Shown here one piece after another: positions 25,495-33,489 of a DNA stretch of 64,000 nt (the stretch's first letter is position 1; each line of letters starts with the position of its first letter). The position numbers and the translations under genes were made by a program. Origin of the DNA: Streptomyces beihaiensis (lineage in GTDB: Bacteria > Actinomycetota > Actinomycetes > Streptomycetales > Streptomycetaceae); NCBI RefSeq assembly GCF_026274175.1, contig NZ_JAPHNL010000310.1, positions 27,701 to 91,700 on the forward strand. Direction: 5' to 3'. The notes below the pieces were generated by a model. It saw only the letters and a program-made list of their open reading frames with translations. It was not told where the DNA came from and ran no database searches.

Positions 25495-27300
25495 TCACCT
25501 CAGGCCCTCCTCGCGCTCCAGCCGGACGATCGCCGGGTGGTGCAGGTCGAAGGCGGGTGCCTCCGAGCGGATGCGGGGCAGCGCCACGAAGTTGTGCCGG
25601 GGCGCCGGGCAGGACGTCGCCCATTCGAGGCTGCGCCCGAAGCCCCACGGGTCGTCGGCCTCGACCTGCTCGCCGTACTTGGCGGTGTGCCAGACGTTGT
25701 AGAGGAACGGCAGGGTCGAGGCGCCCAGCAGGAAGGCGCCGATCGACGACACGGTGTTGAGCGTGGTGAAGCCGTCCGCGGGCAGGTAGTTCGCGTAGCG
25801 GCGCGGCATGCCGGACTCGCCGAGCCAGTGCTGCACCAGGAACGTCGACTGGAATCCCACGAAGAGCGTCCAGAAGTGGAATTTGCCGAGGCGTTCGTCG
25901 AGGTGCTTGCCGGTGAACTTGGGCCACCAGAAGTAGAAGCCCGCGAACATCGCGAAGACGACCGTCCCGAACAGCACGTAGTGCAGGTGGGCGACGATGA
26001 AGTACGAGTCCGTCAGATGGAAGTCCAGGGGCGGGGAGGCGATGAGCACCCCGCTGAGCCCGCCGAGCAGGAACGACACGAGGAAGCCGATCGCCCACAG
26101 CATCGGCGTCTCGAAGGACAGCGACGCCCGGTGCATGGTGCCGATCCAGGCGAAGAACTTGATGCCCGTGGGCACCGCGATCAGGAACGACATCACCGAG
26201 AAGAACGGCAGCAGCACCGCTCCCGTGACGAACATGTGGTGCGCCCACACGACCGCGGACAGCATGGTGATCGCGATGGTGGCGCCGATCATCGGCACAT
26301 ACCCGAAGTGCGGTTTGCGCGAGAAGACCGGGATGATCTCGCTGATGATCCCGAAGAACGGCAGCGCCACGATGTAGACCTCGGGATGCCCGAAGAACCA
26401 GAAGAGGTGCTGCCACAGGATCGCGCCGCCGTTCGCGGGGTCGAAGACGTGCGCGCCGAACTTGCGGTCCGCCTCCAGGGCGAACAGCGCCGCCGTGAGC
26501 ACCGGGAAGGCGGGCAGCACCAGGATCGACGTGAACAGCGTGTTCCAGGTGAAGATCGGCATCCGGAACATGGTCATGCCGGGCGCACGCAGGCACATGA
26601 TCGTGGTGATGAAGTTGACCGCGGTGAGCGTCGTCGACACACCCGTGACCACGAGCCCCATCGCCCACAGGTCACCGCCCGCGCCGGGCGAGTGGACGGC
26701 GCTGGTGAGCGGCGCGTACGCGAACCAGCCGAACGCCGCCGCGCCGCGCGGCGTCAGAAAGCCGGACACCACCATCAGGGCGCCGAACAGGTACATCCAG
26801 TAGGAGAGGGCGTTGAGCCGCGGGAAGGCCAGGTCCGGGGCGCCGATCTGCAGCGGCATCACGGCGTTCGCGAACCCGGCGAACATCGGGGTCGCGAACA
26901 GCAGCATCATGATCGTGCCGTGGATCGTGAACAGCTGGTTGTAGGTCTGTGCGCCCATGAACTGAAGTCCGGGGCGGGCGAGTTCGGACCGCATGGCCAT
27001 GGCGAGCAGCCCGGCGAAGAGGAAGAAGGAGAAGGCCGTGACCATGTACAGGCGGCCGATCACCTTGTGGTCGGTGGTGGACGCCCAGTTCAGCAGCCGG
27101 CGTCCGAGGCCCGGGCCGGACGCGGGTGGCGGCTCCTCGGGAGGGTCGTCCTCGTTCTCGTCGTACGGGTAGTAGTCGTGCTGGACGCGCCGTTCGGCCT
27201 CGGCGACCTCGCCGGTCTCGCCAGACCGATCGGTCTGGCCGGAATCGTCGCTCTCGTCGGTCTCGTCGGCTGCGGCAAGTCGGTCTGATGCGTCAGTCAT
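25495..27300 (-). CDS. ctaD: Cytochrome c oxidase subunit I (CtaD paralogue)
   Basis: The catalytic heme-copper subunit of an aa3-type oxidase, 601 residues, with twelve membrane helices. The low-spin heme ligand is in FTIHGTIMM. The Cu-B site has HPEVY (with the cross-linked Tyr) and AHHMF, and the heme ligands are in [21 protein letters not shown] carries the K-channel Lys. The first 55 residues are an acidic extension (repeats of Asp-Glu-Ser). The ATG at 27300 has GGAGGAGG. Only subunits I and IV are here. ctaC, ctaE and the cytochrome c genes are missing, so this is a separate copy from the main respiratory locus. Confidence 0.93.
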   Translation of the reverse strand: MTDASDRLAAADETDESDDSGQTDRSGETGEVAEAERRVQHDYYPYDENEDDPPEEPPPASGPGLGRRLLNWASTTDHKVIGRLYMVTAFSFFLFAGLLAMAMRSELARPGLQFMGAQTYNQLFTIHGTIMMLLFATPMFAGFANAVMPLQIGAPDLAFPRLNALSYWMYLFGALMVVSGFLTPRGAAAFGWFAYAPLTSAVHSPGAGGDLWAMGLVVTGVSTTLTAVNFITTIMCLRAPGMTMFRMPIFTWNTLFTSILVLPAFPVLTAALFALEADRKFGAHVFDPANGGAILWQHLFWFFGHPEVYIVALPFFGIISEIIPVFSRKPHFGYVPMIGATIAITMLSAVVWAHHMFVTGAVLLPFFSVMSFLIAVPTGIKFFAWIGTMHRASLSFETPMLWAIGFLVSFLLGGLSGVLIASPPLDFHLTDSYFIVAHLHYVLFGTVVFAMFAGFYFWWPKFTGKHLDERLGKFHFWTLFVGFQSTFLVQHWLGESGMPRRYANYLPADGFTTLNTVSSIGAFLLGASTLPFLYNVWHTAKYGEQVEADDPWGFGRSLEWATSCPAPRHNFVALPRIRSEAPAFDLHHPAIVRLEREEGLR

Positions 27301-27392
27301 CGTCCTCCTCCGCGGGCCGGCTCCGGCCCGGCGGCGACGCTACCGGCGCGGGCACCGAGGCCCGGGAGGGCGCGCCCTGGCGCCCCCTCCCC

Positions 27393-27431
27393 CACCTGAA
27401 TAGACTCATGCAAAAGCCCGAACACCTGAAT
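27393..27431 (+). promoter_or_regulatory. CACCTGAAT direct repeat upstream of the RpiR gene
   Basis: Two copies of CACCTGAAT start exactly 30 bp apart (27393 and 27423), three helical turns, ending 16 bp before the regulator's ATG. The first continues as TGAATAG, the arm sequence of the hut promoter palindrome. This could be an autoregulatory site. The role is inferred. Confidence 0.45.
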
Positions 27432-27447
27432 GCACCGACGGGGAGAC

Positions 27448-28308
27448 ATGAGCGAGCGCACGCACGGGGAGGGCGGCGGCCAGGGCCCCGCCGCCCGGCT
27501 CCAGCACCTCTTCGAGGGGCACCGCCTCACGCCCACCCAGCGGCGCATCGCCCACTGCATGGTCCGCCGCGCCGCCGACGTGCCGTTCCTGTCGTCCGTG
27601 GAGCTGGCCGAGCTCGCCGGGGTGAGCCAGCCCTCCGTGACCCGGTTCGCGGTCGCGCTCGGTTTCGACGGGTACCCGGCGCTCCGCCGCCACCTGCGCG
27701 AGGTCTCCCCCGCCGAACCGGCCGTCGACGCCGTGGCCAACGAGTACCAGAAGGCCGTCGAGGCCGAGATCGCCAACCTCCGCCACCTGTCCGACCTGCT
27801 GGCCGACCCCGCACCGGTCGAGCGGGCGGGGCAGCTGCTCGCCGCCTCCCGGCCGCTGCCCGTGCTCGGGCTGCGCGCGGCGGCCTCGCAGGCGTACGGG
27901 TTCTCGTACTTCGCCGCGAAGGTCCACCCGGACGTGCGCCTCCTCGACGAGGGCGGCACCATGCTGGCCGACCGCATCGACGCGGCGGTCCGGGCGGGAG
28001 CCACGACCCTGCTGTGCTTCGCCCTGCCACGCCACCCGCGCGAGGTGGTGGAGGCGCTCGCCCACGCCCGGTCCGTGGGCCTGACCGTCGTCACCGTCGC
28101 CGACTCCGCCTTCGCGCCGGTCGCCGCCCATTCGGACCTGCTGCTCCCGGCCGCCGTCGGCACGGGCCTCGCCTTCGACACGGCGTGCGCGCCGATGCTG
28201 CTCGGGCGCGTGCTCCTGGAGGCGATGTGCGACGACCTGCCACAGGCGCAGGCGAGGCTGGAGGAGTTCGACGTACGAGCGGCGGAACGCGGCCTGTTCG
28301 CGGAGTGA
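27448..28308 (+). CDS. RpiR/MurR family transcriptional regulator (HTH plus SIS domain)
   Basis: A 286-residue regulator with an N-terminal RpiR-type helix-turn-helix (about 20-90; TPTQRRIAHCMVRRAADVPFLSSVELAELAGVSQPSVTRFAVALGFDGYPALRRHL) and a C-terminal sugar-isomerase (SIS) ligand domain (about 115-270; FSYFAAKVHPDVRLLDEGGTMLADRI). Such regulators usually sense a phosphorylated sugar or a catabolic intermediate. The ATG at 27448 has GGGGAG. It is divergent from ctaD. Its promoter shares a TGAATAG motif with the hut promoter 6 kb away, so it may control hut genes. That is inference. Confidence 0.85.
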   Translation: MSERTHGEGGGQGPAARLQHLFEGHRLTPTQRRIAHCMVRRAADVPFLSSVELAELAGVSQPSVTRFAVALGFDGYPALRRHLREVSPAEPAVDAVANEYQKAVEAEIANLRHLSDLLADPAPVERAGQLLAASRPLPVLGLRAAASQAYGFSYFAAKVHPDVRLLDEGGTMLADRIDAAVRAGATTLLCFALPRHPREVVEALAHARSVGLTVVTVADSAFAPVAAHSDLLLPAAVGTGLAFDTACAPMLLGRVLLEAMCDDLPQAQARLEEFDVRAAERGLFAE

Positions 28309-28780
28309 CCGCCGGTAGGGGGCTCGGTTCACGGGGAGGCGAGTTGCGCGGGGACCGCCGCACCCCCGTGTGACGGGGGGCGGGACGACGGCGGTCCCCG
28401 CGGACGGCGCGGGCCGGTCAGGGCCGGTGCCACGCCAGGGCGTCCATGGAGGTCCGGGAGCCGCTCCGGGTTTCCTTGACGCCGCTCGCTGCCGGTTGCC
28501 GGGGCGGGGAGCCGCTCCCGCCCTTCTCGCCGACACCCACCAATGTGCCGGAGGCGTGTTAAGTCGGTGCTGCGCGCACGTGTCGCGCTCGTACCAGTTT
28601 CCCGAACCTCCGGACCGGACTGTGCGGTTCGGGTGGTGAGCTGGGGGACGAGACGCGGCGGGCACCGCTGGTCGACCGGTCCGGCGCCGCCCGGATTCGC
28701 CCCGCACCCGGCGTGGCACCCCGGACGCGGATGGGTATGAGGGAACACACGAGGGACTTACGCCGAGGGGGAGGCGCCCA
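28309..28780. other. Gene-free region after the RpiR gene
   Basis: A 472-bp stretch with a terminator near its left end (28348-28401). The rest has no gene I can support. The promoter for the unknown gene at 28781 should lie in the last 150 bp, but I see no clear boxes. Confidence 0.5.
28348..28401. terminator. Large two-tier hairpin after the RpiR gene
   Basis: A perfect 13-bp outer stem (GCGGGGACCGCCG) encloses a perfect 7-bp inner stem (CCCCCGT/ACGGGGG), 40 nt after the regulator's stop. Confidence 0.85.
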
Positions 28781-29494
28781 ATGGATTCTTCATCGATGGT
28801 TCCGTACGGCTCCGGGCCGGTGAACCCGTCCGGGGGGAGGGAGATCGTCCGCCGGACGGCGATCCACGCACCCCGGCACATGGACCTCGTCACCGGACGG
28901 CCGCTTCGTCAGGCGTGGTGGGACTCCCTCCCCGCGCCCGCACGCGACCGGCTGCTCGAACGCGCCGGGCAGATCATCGAATGGTGGGCGGAAGAGGATG
29001 CGTCGGCGAGAGGACGCTCGTACGCGGTCGTCCTCGGTGAGCGTGGACTGGCTCTCGCGGAACCGAGGATCAACACGGAGCACAAGCCGGTGTACAAGAT
29101 CTCCTGCCTGGTTCTGGATCCGTCCTCCTTCCGGCATGTGACTGTCGATCACCGGCCGCCTCCCGCGGCCTCGCCGCTGTCACCGGCGGGCGCATCGGCA
29201 CCGCCGGAGATCGGGCTCGACGACGAGGCCAAAGGCGTCCTGGGGAATCTTCCGCAGAAGGTTCAGGAATTGCTTCAGGCGCCGTTCCTCGCCGGGCAGA
29301 AGATACTGACTCGGTCCTTTCACTACGAAGGACACGACCACCACCTGGACATGTTCGGGATCGTCCTGGCGGGCCCGCGTGACGTGACGGCCGCGGTCGG
29401 CTCCAAAAAAGTCCCGGTGGGTCATACCGATGCCACCGCGCACTGGGCCCTGACGTGCTACCGCGCGTCTGTCACGCAGCGCATCGGGCTGTGA
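28781..29494 (+). CDS. Unknown protein, first of a two-gene unit with a J-domain protein
   Basis: A 237-residue soluble protein I do not recognise. The N-terminal half (about 40-120) is mixed alpha/beta with PLRQAWWDSLPAPARDRLLERAGQIIEWWAEED and looks like a small globular domain. A Pro/Ala-rich hinge lies at about 125-145. The second half is FLAGQKILTRSFHYEGHDHHLDMFGIVLAGPRD. It has no signal peptide or membrane helix. The ATG at 28781 follows GGGGGAGG. The J-domain gene starts 3 bp after its stop, so the two are co-transcribed. Codon use is slightly less GC-biased than in neighbours, which fits an accessory origin. Confidence 0.65.
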   Translation: MDSSSMVPYGSGPVNPSGGREIVRRTAIHAPRHMDLVTGRPLRQAWWDSLPAPARDRLLERAGQIIEWWAEEDASARGRSYAVVLGERGLALAEPRINTEHKPVYKISCLVLDPSSFRHVTVDHRPPPAASPLSPAGASAPPEIGLDDEAKGVLGNLPQKVQELLQAPFLAGQKILTRSFHYEGHDHHLDMFGIVLAGPRDVTAAVGSKKVPVGHTDATAHWALTCYRASVTQRIGL

Positions 29495-29497
29495 TCC

Positions 29498-30082
29498 ATG
29501 GACCGCAGACTTCGTGATCTGGGCCATCACGACGCATACCGTCTGCTCGGCGTGCCGAACGACGCGTCCCGGGAGGACATCCGCGCGGCCTTCAAGAGAA
29601 GGATGAAGGACGTGCACCCGGATCGGGCGCCCGGAGGCAGTGATGAAGAGCTGTCGCGGTTGCTGATCGTCGCGCGCGATGTCCTGTTGAATCACCGGTC
29701 CGACTACGACGCGGCTCGCGCAACAAGGAAATCGCCGGTCCCGTCACGCGTGCCAAGTGCCGAGGCGAACACGGTGGACCCCTGGGAGACGGCCGACGCG
29801 GGCGTCGGCGCGACCACTCGCCGTCATCGACCGCAGCCGGGGTTTGTGCCGCCAGAACCCCCGGCTTCGCCACAGCGGGACTGGTGGAACACCGCGCACG
29901 GCAGCACGGCACCACAGCCGTCCCGCCCTCCGCGACCGTCCGACCCGCGACCTCGGGACAGTTATGCGCCTCGCACGCGAACGAGGCGCATGGAAGTGAA
30001 CAAGGCCCTGGCCATTGTCTTCTTGGAGTTCGTACTCGTCTTGCTCGCGCTGCTCGTGTATGTGGTGGTCAAGGCCGCGTAG
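29498..30082 (+). CDS. Tail-anchored DnaJ-domain protein
   Basis: A 194-residue protein with an N-terminal J domain (about 9-70: DAYRLLGVPNDASREDIRAAFKRRMKDVHPDRAPGG), including the HPD tripeptide needed to stimulate Hsp70 ATPase. A long Pro/Arg-rich disordered region follows (about 78-165), then one C-terminal membrane helix (about 170-191, ALAIVFLEFVLVLLALLVYVVV). It should place a DnaK-recruiting domain at the inner membrane face. It lies 3 bp after the unknown gene upstream, whose product may be its client or partner. It is unlike full DnaJ, with no Gly/Phe or zinc regions. Confidence 0.8.
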   Translation: MDRRLRDLGHHDAYRLLGVPNDASREDIRAAFKRRMKDVHPDRAPGGSDEELSRLLIVARDVLLNHRSDYDAARATRKSPVPSRVPSAEANTVDPWETADAGVGATTRRHRPQPGFVPPEPPASPQRDWWNTAHGSTAPQPSRPPRPSDPRPRDSYAPRTRTRRMEVNKALAIVFLEFVLVLLALLVYVVVKAA

Positions 30083-30159
30083 CCGGGAGGGCCGGACCGC
30101 ATACCCGCGTGGGTCAGTGCCTCGTCGGACTGGTAAGGGATTCGGTTTCAACAGAAAAG

Positions 30160-30189
30160 AGCGCCCACCTCCGGAAGAAGGTGGGCGCT
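30160..30189 (-). terminator. Terminator after the DUF397 gene
   Basis: A perfect 11-bp stem (AGCGCCCACCT) is followed on the minus strand by CTTTTCTGTT, a typical rho-independent tail. It lies between two convergent genes. Confidence 0.88.
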
Positions 30190-30210
30190 TCGGCCCTGAC
30201 AGCGGCCAGG

Positions 30211-30432
30211 TCAAGGCAGCAGGTTTTCCTGGCCGCCCTGAATGCTCCTTGTGAACAACTCGTAGTCCTTGCGGGAGATGATCAGGACCTGAGCGTTCGG
30301 GTCGCCGACGTCCTTTGAGTCGCGCAGTGCCACAACCCCGTCGACGAACGCGACCTCCAGACAGTTGTTGCCTCCGTTGGACAAGTCGCTTTTCGCCCAC
30401 TCGGCGTCGGTGAGGTCGACCTTCTTGTTCAT
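30211..30432 (-). CDS. DUF397 domain protein
   Basis: A 73-residue DUF397 protein (AEWAKSDLSNGGNNCLEVAFVDGVVALRDSKDV, with the usual single Cys). In Streptomyces such small proteins are nearly always paired with an XRE-type regulator carrying a DUF5753 domain, and in WhiJ-like pairs the two act together. Here the ATG at 30432 overlaps the stop of the regulator (ATGA). That regulator lacks its DNA-binding part, so this DUF397 protein may be an orphan of a decayed pair. Confidence 0.88.
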   Translation of the reverse strand: MNKKVDLTDAEWAKSDLSNGGNNCLEVAFVDGVVALRDSKDVGDPNAQVLIISRKDYELFTRSIQGGQENLLP

Positions 30433-30876
30433 GTGTAGCAGTCCTTGATCAGTTGCTCGATGAAGCGACGCGTCGCTCGCCTGTCGAGGGCCTTGGTACG
30501 GAGTGTGTCGAGCGCGGACACGTACCGGTCCACGTCTCCATCTTCCTCCAGGTACAGGGATGTCATCTTCGTCTCGACCACGGCTACTGGCGGTCCAGCC
30601 GGGAAATGCAGGACCTGGAATGGGCCGTCGACAGCCGCGTGGGCTCCCGCTTCGAAGGGCAGGACCTGTATTGCTACATGGTCATGCTCCCCCGTCATTG
30701 CTACATGGTCTTGCTCCCCCGTCACGTCCAGCAGGTGCTGAAGCTGGCCCCTCATGATGTCCGGTCCGCCGACGACCCGGCGCAGCGTGGCTTCGTCCAG
30801 GATGCAGGAGATGCTGATCGGTTCGTCCCTGGTCAGCGCAGCCTGGCGCGCCATGCGCAGCTCGACGAAACAACGG
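30429..30876 (-). pseudogene. 5'-truncated XRE/DUF5753 regulator remnant
   Basis: The frame encodes the C-terminal part of a DUF5753 domain: (CFVELRM)ARQAALTRDEPISISCILDEATLRRVVGGPDIMRGQLQHLL and on to the family end VSALDTLRTKALDRRATRRFIEQLIKDCYT. A full protein is about 280 residues, with an N-terminal helix-turn-helix and the first half of DUF5753. All of that is missing, and a stop codon lies in frame near 30901-30903. A 27-bp tandem duplication in the middle adds nine residues. The first ATG in frame is at 30854 and would give 141 residues. It is unlikely to bind DNA. Confidence 0.8.
30671..30724. repeat. 27-bp tandem duplication inside the regulator remnant
   Basis: Two head-to-tail 27-bp copies (30671-30697, 30698-30724) differ at one base. 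They duplicate nine codons (TGEQDHVAM/TGEHDHVAI) where normal family members have one copy. The high identity suggests a recent slip, and keeping the frame shows little about selection because the gene is already truncated. Confidence 0.92.
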
Positions 30877-30910
30877 CGCCACCACCACGGACCGCACGCC
30901 GGTCACGGGT

Positions 30911-31795
30911 GTGCCCACCAGTTCCTCCACATTGCCCGGCGTCGTCGTCCGGATGCTCGAAGACCTCGAAGTCCCCGACAGAACAAAGGTCTTTCAAGCC
31001 GGTGGGGGCACCGACTACTCGACCGCCCTGATGTGTGAACGTCTCGGGGACAGGTACGTGACCAGCCGCGAGTACGACCCGGCCCTTTGCGACGTCGGCC
31101 GCGCACGCCTCGCCGCACTCGGCTACCGTCCTCGCCTGGTCTGCGGCGACGCCGCACGCGGCTACCCCGACGCCGCGCCCTACGGGCGGATCATCTCCAC
31201 CTACTCACCCACCCACGTCCCCGCCGCGGGGCTGGAGCAAGCCGCCCCCGGCGCACTCGTCCTCGTCTCCCTCGTCGGAAGCCTGCGTGCCTACGGGTAC
31301 GTACGCCTCAGCAAGCGCTCCGACACCGAAGCGAGCGGAAGGTTCATCAACGGCGACGTCTCCTTCATGCCCTCCCGCGAGATGGGCTCCCCTGAGATCG
31401 GCCCCCTCATCCGGAGCGCCTTGGCAGACAGGCGACGGTCACGCGGCGCCGATCCGGTCATTCATCCGGACGTCGTGGATGAACAGGGTCTCATGTGGGC
31501 CGCCCAAGTCGCCCTGCCCGGGACCACCCGTCTCAGCCTGACGACCGAGAACGGTTCCGGGCGCTGGTTCATCCACCCGGACGGCTCGTGGGCCGTACTG
31601 GAGACCAGGACGGACGCAGACGTACGCGCCTTCCAGGGCGGTCCGCGCCCGCTGTGGTCCGAACTGGAGAAGATCATCACACGCTGGCTCTCCGATGAGC
31701 GCCCCGGACTTGAGCGCTACGGCCTCACCGTCACCCCGAACGCCAACACGGTCTGGCTGGACGAGCCCGGTCGGACCGTGGGCACGCTGACCTGA
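30911..31795 (+). pseudogene. 5'-truncated PCMT-like methyltransferase (RiPP ATP-grasp maturase type)
   Basis: The 294-residue frame resembles SAM-dependent methyltransferases related to protein-L-isoaspartate methyltransferase, as found beside ATP-grasp peptide maturases in Streptomyces. It begins directly at the conserved PTSSSTLP block, so the N-terminal 60-80 residues of the family are missing. The SAM motif I, normally VLEIGTGTGYS, is VFQAGGGTDYS, with the acidic residue and the last Gly lost. Later blocks are kept (LVCGDAARGYP, APYGRIISTYSPTHVP, LVSLVGSL). The first usable start is GTG 30911 with no clear ribosome binding site. Probably a non-functional remnant. Confidence 0.7.
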
Positions 31796-31816
31796 CACAC
31801 GACGGCGGACGCCGTC

Positions 31817-31849
31817 CGGCGGCCCCCTCAAAGGGCGAGAGGGCCGCCG
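31817..31849. terminator. Imperfect hairpin between the methyltransferase remnant and cbs
   Basis: A CGGCGGCCC/GGGCCGCCG stem with a small bulge near the loop, lying between two convergent genes and able to act for both. Confidence 0.65.
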
Positions 31850-31857
31850 CCGGTCGT

Positions 31858-33249
31858 CTACTTGCCGCTCGTCCTGGCCAGGAACGCCAGCAGGTCCTGG
31901 CGGCTCACCACGCCCGTGGGCTTGCCCTCGACGAGGACGATCGCCGCGTCCGCCGCGCCGAGCACGCCCATCAGGTCCTCCACCGGTTCGCCGGAGCCCA
32001 CCTGGGGCAGCGGCGGTGACATGTGCTTCTCCAGCGGGTCGTTCAGCGAGGCCCGCTGGGCGAACAGCGCGTCGAGAAGCTCCCGTTCCACGACCGAGCC
32101 GATCACCTCGGCCGCCATCACGTCCGGGTGTCCGGCGCCCGGCTTCACGATCGGCATCTGCGAGACGCCGTACTCGCGCAGCACCTCGATGGCCTGGCCG
32201 ACCGTCTCCTCCGGGTGCATGTGGACCAGGGACGGCAGCGTGCCGCCCTCCTTGTCCTTGAGGACGTCGCCGACCCGCGCGCCGGAGCTGGAGTCGTCGA
32301 GGAAGCCGTAGTCCGCCATCCAGTCGTCGTTGAAGATCTTCGAGAGGTACCCGCGCCCGCTGTCCGGCAGCAGCACCACCACGATGTCGTCCGGGCCGAG
32401 CCGCTCGGCCACCCGCAGCGCCGCCACCACCGCCATGCCGCAGGAGCCGCCGACCAGCAGGCCCTCCTCCTTGGCCAGGCGGCGGGTCATCTGGAAGGAG
32501 TCCTTGTCGGAGACCGCGACGATCTCGTCGGCCACGTCACGGTCGTACGCAGTCGGCCAGAAGTCCTCGCCCACGCCCTCGACCAGGTAGGGCCTGCCCG
32601 AGCCACCGGAGTAGACCGAGCCCTCCGGGTCTGCGCCGATCACCTTGACCCGGCCCTCGCTCACGTCCTTCAGGTAGCGGCCGGTGCCGGAGATCGTGCC
32701 GCCGGTGCCGACGCCCGCGACGAAGTGGGTGATCTTCCCGTCCGTCTGCTCCCACAGTTCCGGGCCGGTGGAGTGGTAGTGGGAGAGCGGGTTGTTCGGG
32801 TTGCTGTACTGGTCGGGCTTCCAGGCGCCCGGAGTCTCACGGACCAGGCGGTCGGAGACGTTGTAGTACGAGTCCGGGTGCTCGGGGTCCACGGCGGTCG
32901 GGCAGACCACGACCTCCGCCCCGTACGCGCGCAGCACGTTGATCTTGTCGGTGGAGACCTTGTCGGGGCAGACGAAGATGCACTTGTAGCCCTTCTGCTG
33001 CGCCACGATCGCCAGACCGACCCCGGTGTTGCCGCTGGTCGGCTCCACGATCGTGCCGCCGGGCCGCAGCTCGCCGCTCTCCTCGGCCGCCTCGATCATG
33101 CGCAGCGCGATGCGGTCCTTCACGCTGCCGCCGGGGTTGAAGTACTCGACCTTGGCCAGGACGGTCGCCTGGATGCCCTCGGTCACCTTGTTGAGCCTGA
33201 CGAGCGGGGTGTTGCCGACGAGGCTGATCATCGAGTCGTGGATCTGCAC
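31858..33249 (-). CDS. cbs: Cystathionine beta-synthase
   Basis: A PLP enzyme joining homocysteine with serine to make cystathionine in reverse transsulfuration, 463 residues. The catalytic core (1-320) has the PLP Lys44 in NPGGSVKDR, the phosphate loop VGTGGTISGTG and substrate loop TSGNTGVGLA. LVGGSCGMAVVAAL is also typical. Two CBS domains follow (about 335-395 and 405-460; MHPEETVGQAIEVLREYGVSQMPIV and IVLVEGKPTGVVSRQDLLAFL). The tandem CBS domains separate it from plain cysteine synthases. The GTG at 33249 has GGAG upstream. It is monocistronic by position. Confidence 0.94.
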   Translation of the reverse strand: MQIHDSMISLVGNTPLVRLNKVTEGIQATVLAKVEYFNPGGSVKDRIALRMIEAAEESGELRPGGTIVEPTSGNTGVGLAIVAQQKGYKCIFVCPDKVSTDKINVLRAYGAEVVVCPTAVDPEHPDSYYNVSDRLVRETPGAWKPDQYSNPNNPLSHYHSTGPELWEQTDGKITHFVAGVGTGGTISGTGRYLKDVSEGRVKVIGADPEGSVYSGGSGRPYLVEGVGEDFWPTAYDRDVADEIVAVSDKDSFQMTRRLAKEEGLLVGGSCGMAVVAALRVAERLGPDDIVVVLLPDSGRGYLSKIFNDDWMADYGFLDDSSSGARVGDVLKDKEGGTLPSLVHMHPEETVGQAIEVLREYGVSQMPIVKPGAGHPDVMAAEVIGSVVERELLDALFAQRASLNDPLEKHMSPPLPQVGSGEPVEDLMGVLGAADAAIVLVEGKPTGVVSRQDLLAFLARTSGK

Positions 33250-33489
33250 GTTTACTCCGGTTCTCCGGTTCTCCGGGTTTCCTTCACGGGGTCTCCCATG
33301 AGGATTCCGTAGGGATGCGGTCAGCGTATGCCGCCCACCGCCCTCACCAGGCCGTCATGCGCCATCACGACCGGCCGACGGTTGACCGATGGCCATTACG
33401 GGGCAATGAGTCCATGAGCCGTAAAACGCACGACGCGGCACTACGGGCAGACGCACGGACGAGCGAGCAGAGGCAGGTGGCCGCGGGAC

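Noticed and set aside
28781-31795. Mobile element or prophage
   Set aside because: The patch has truncated genes and slightly different composition, but no integrase, transposase, att repeats or terminal inverted repeats. The only tRNA (bldA) is 8 kb away.
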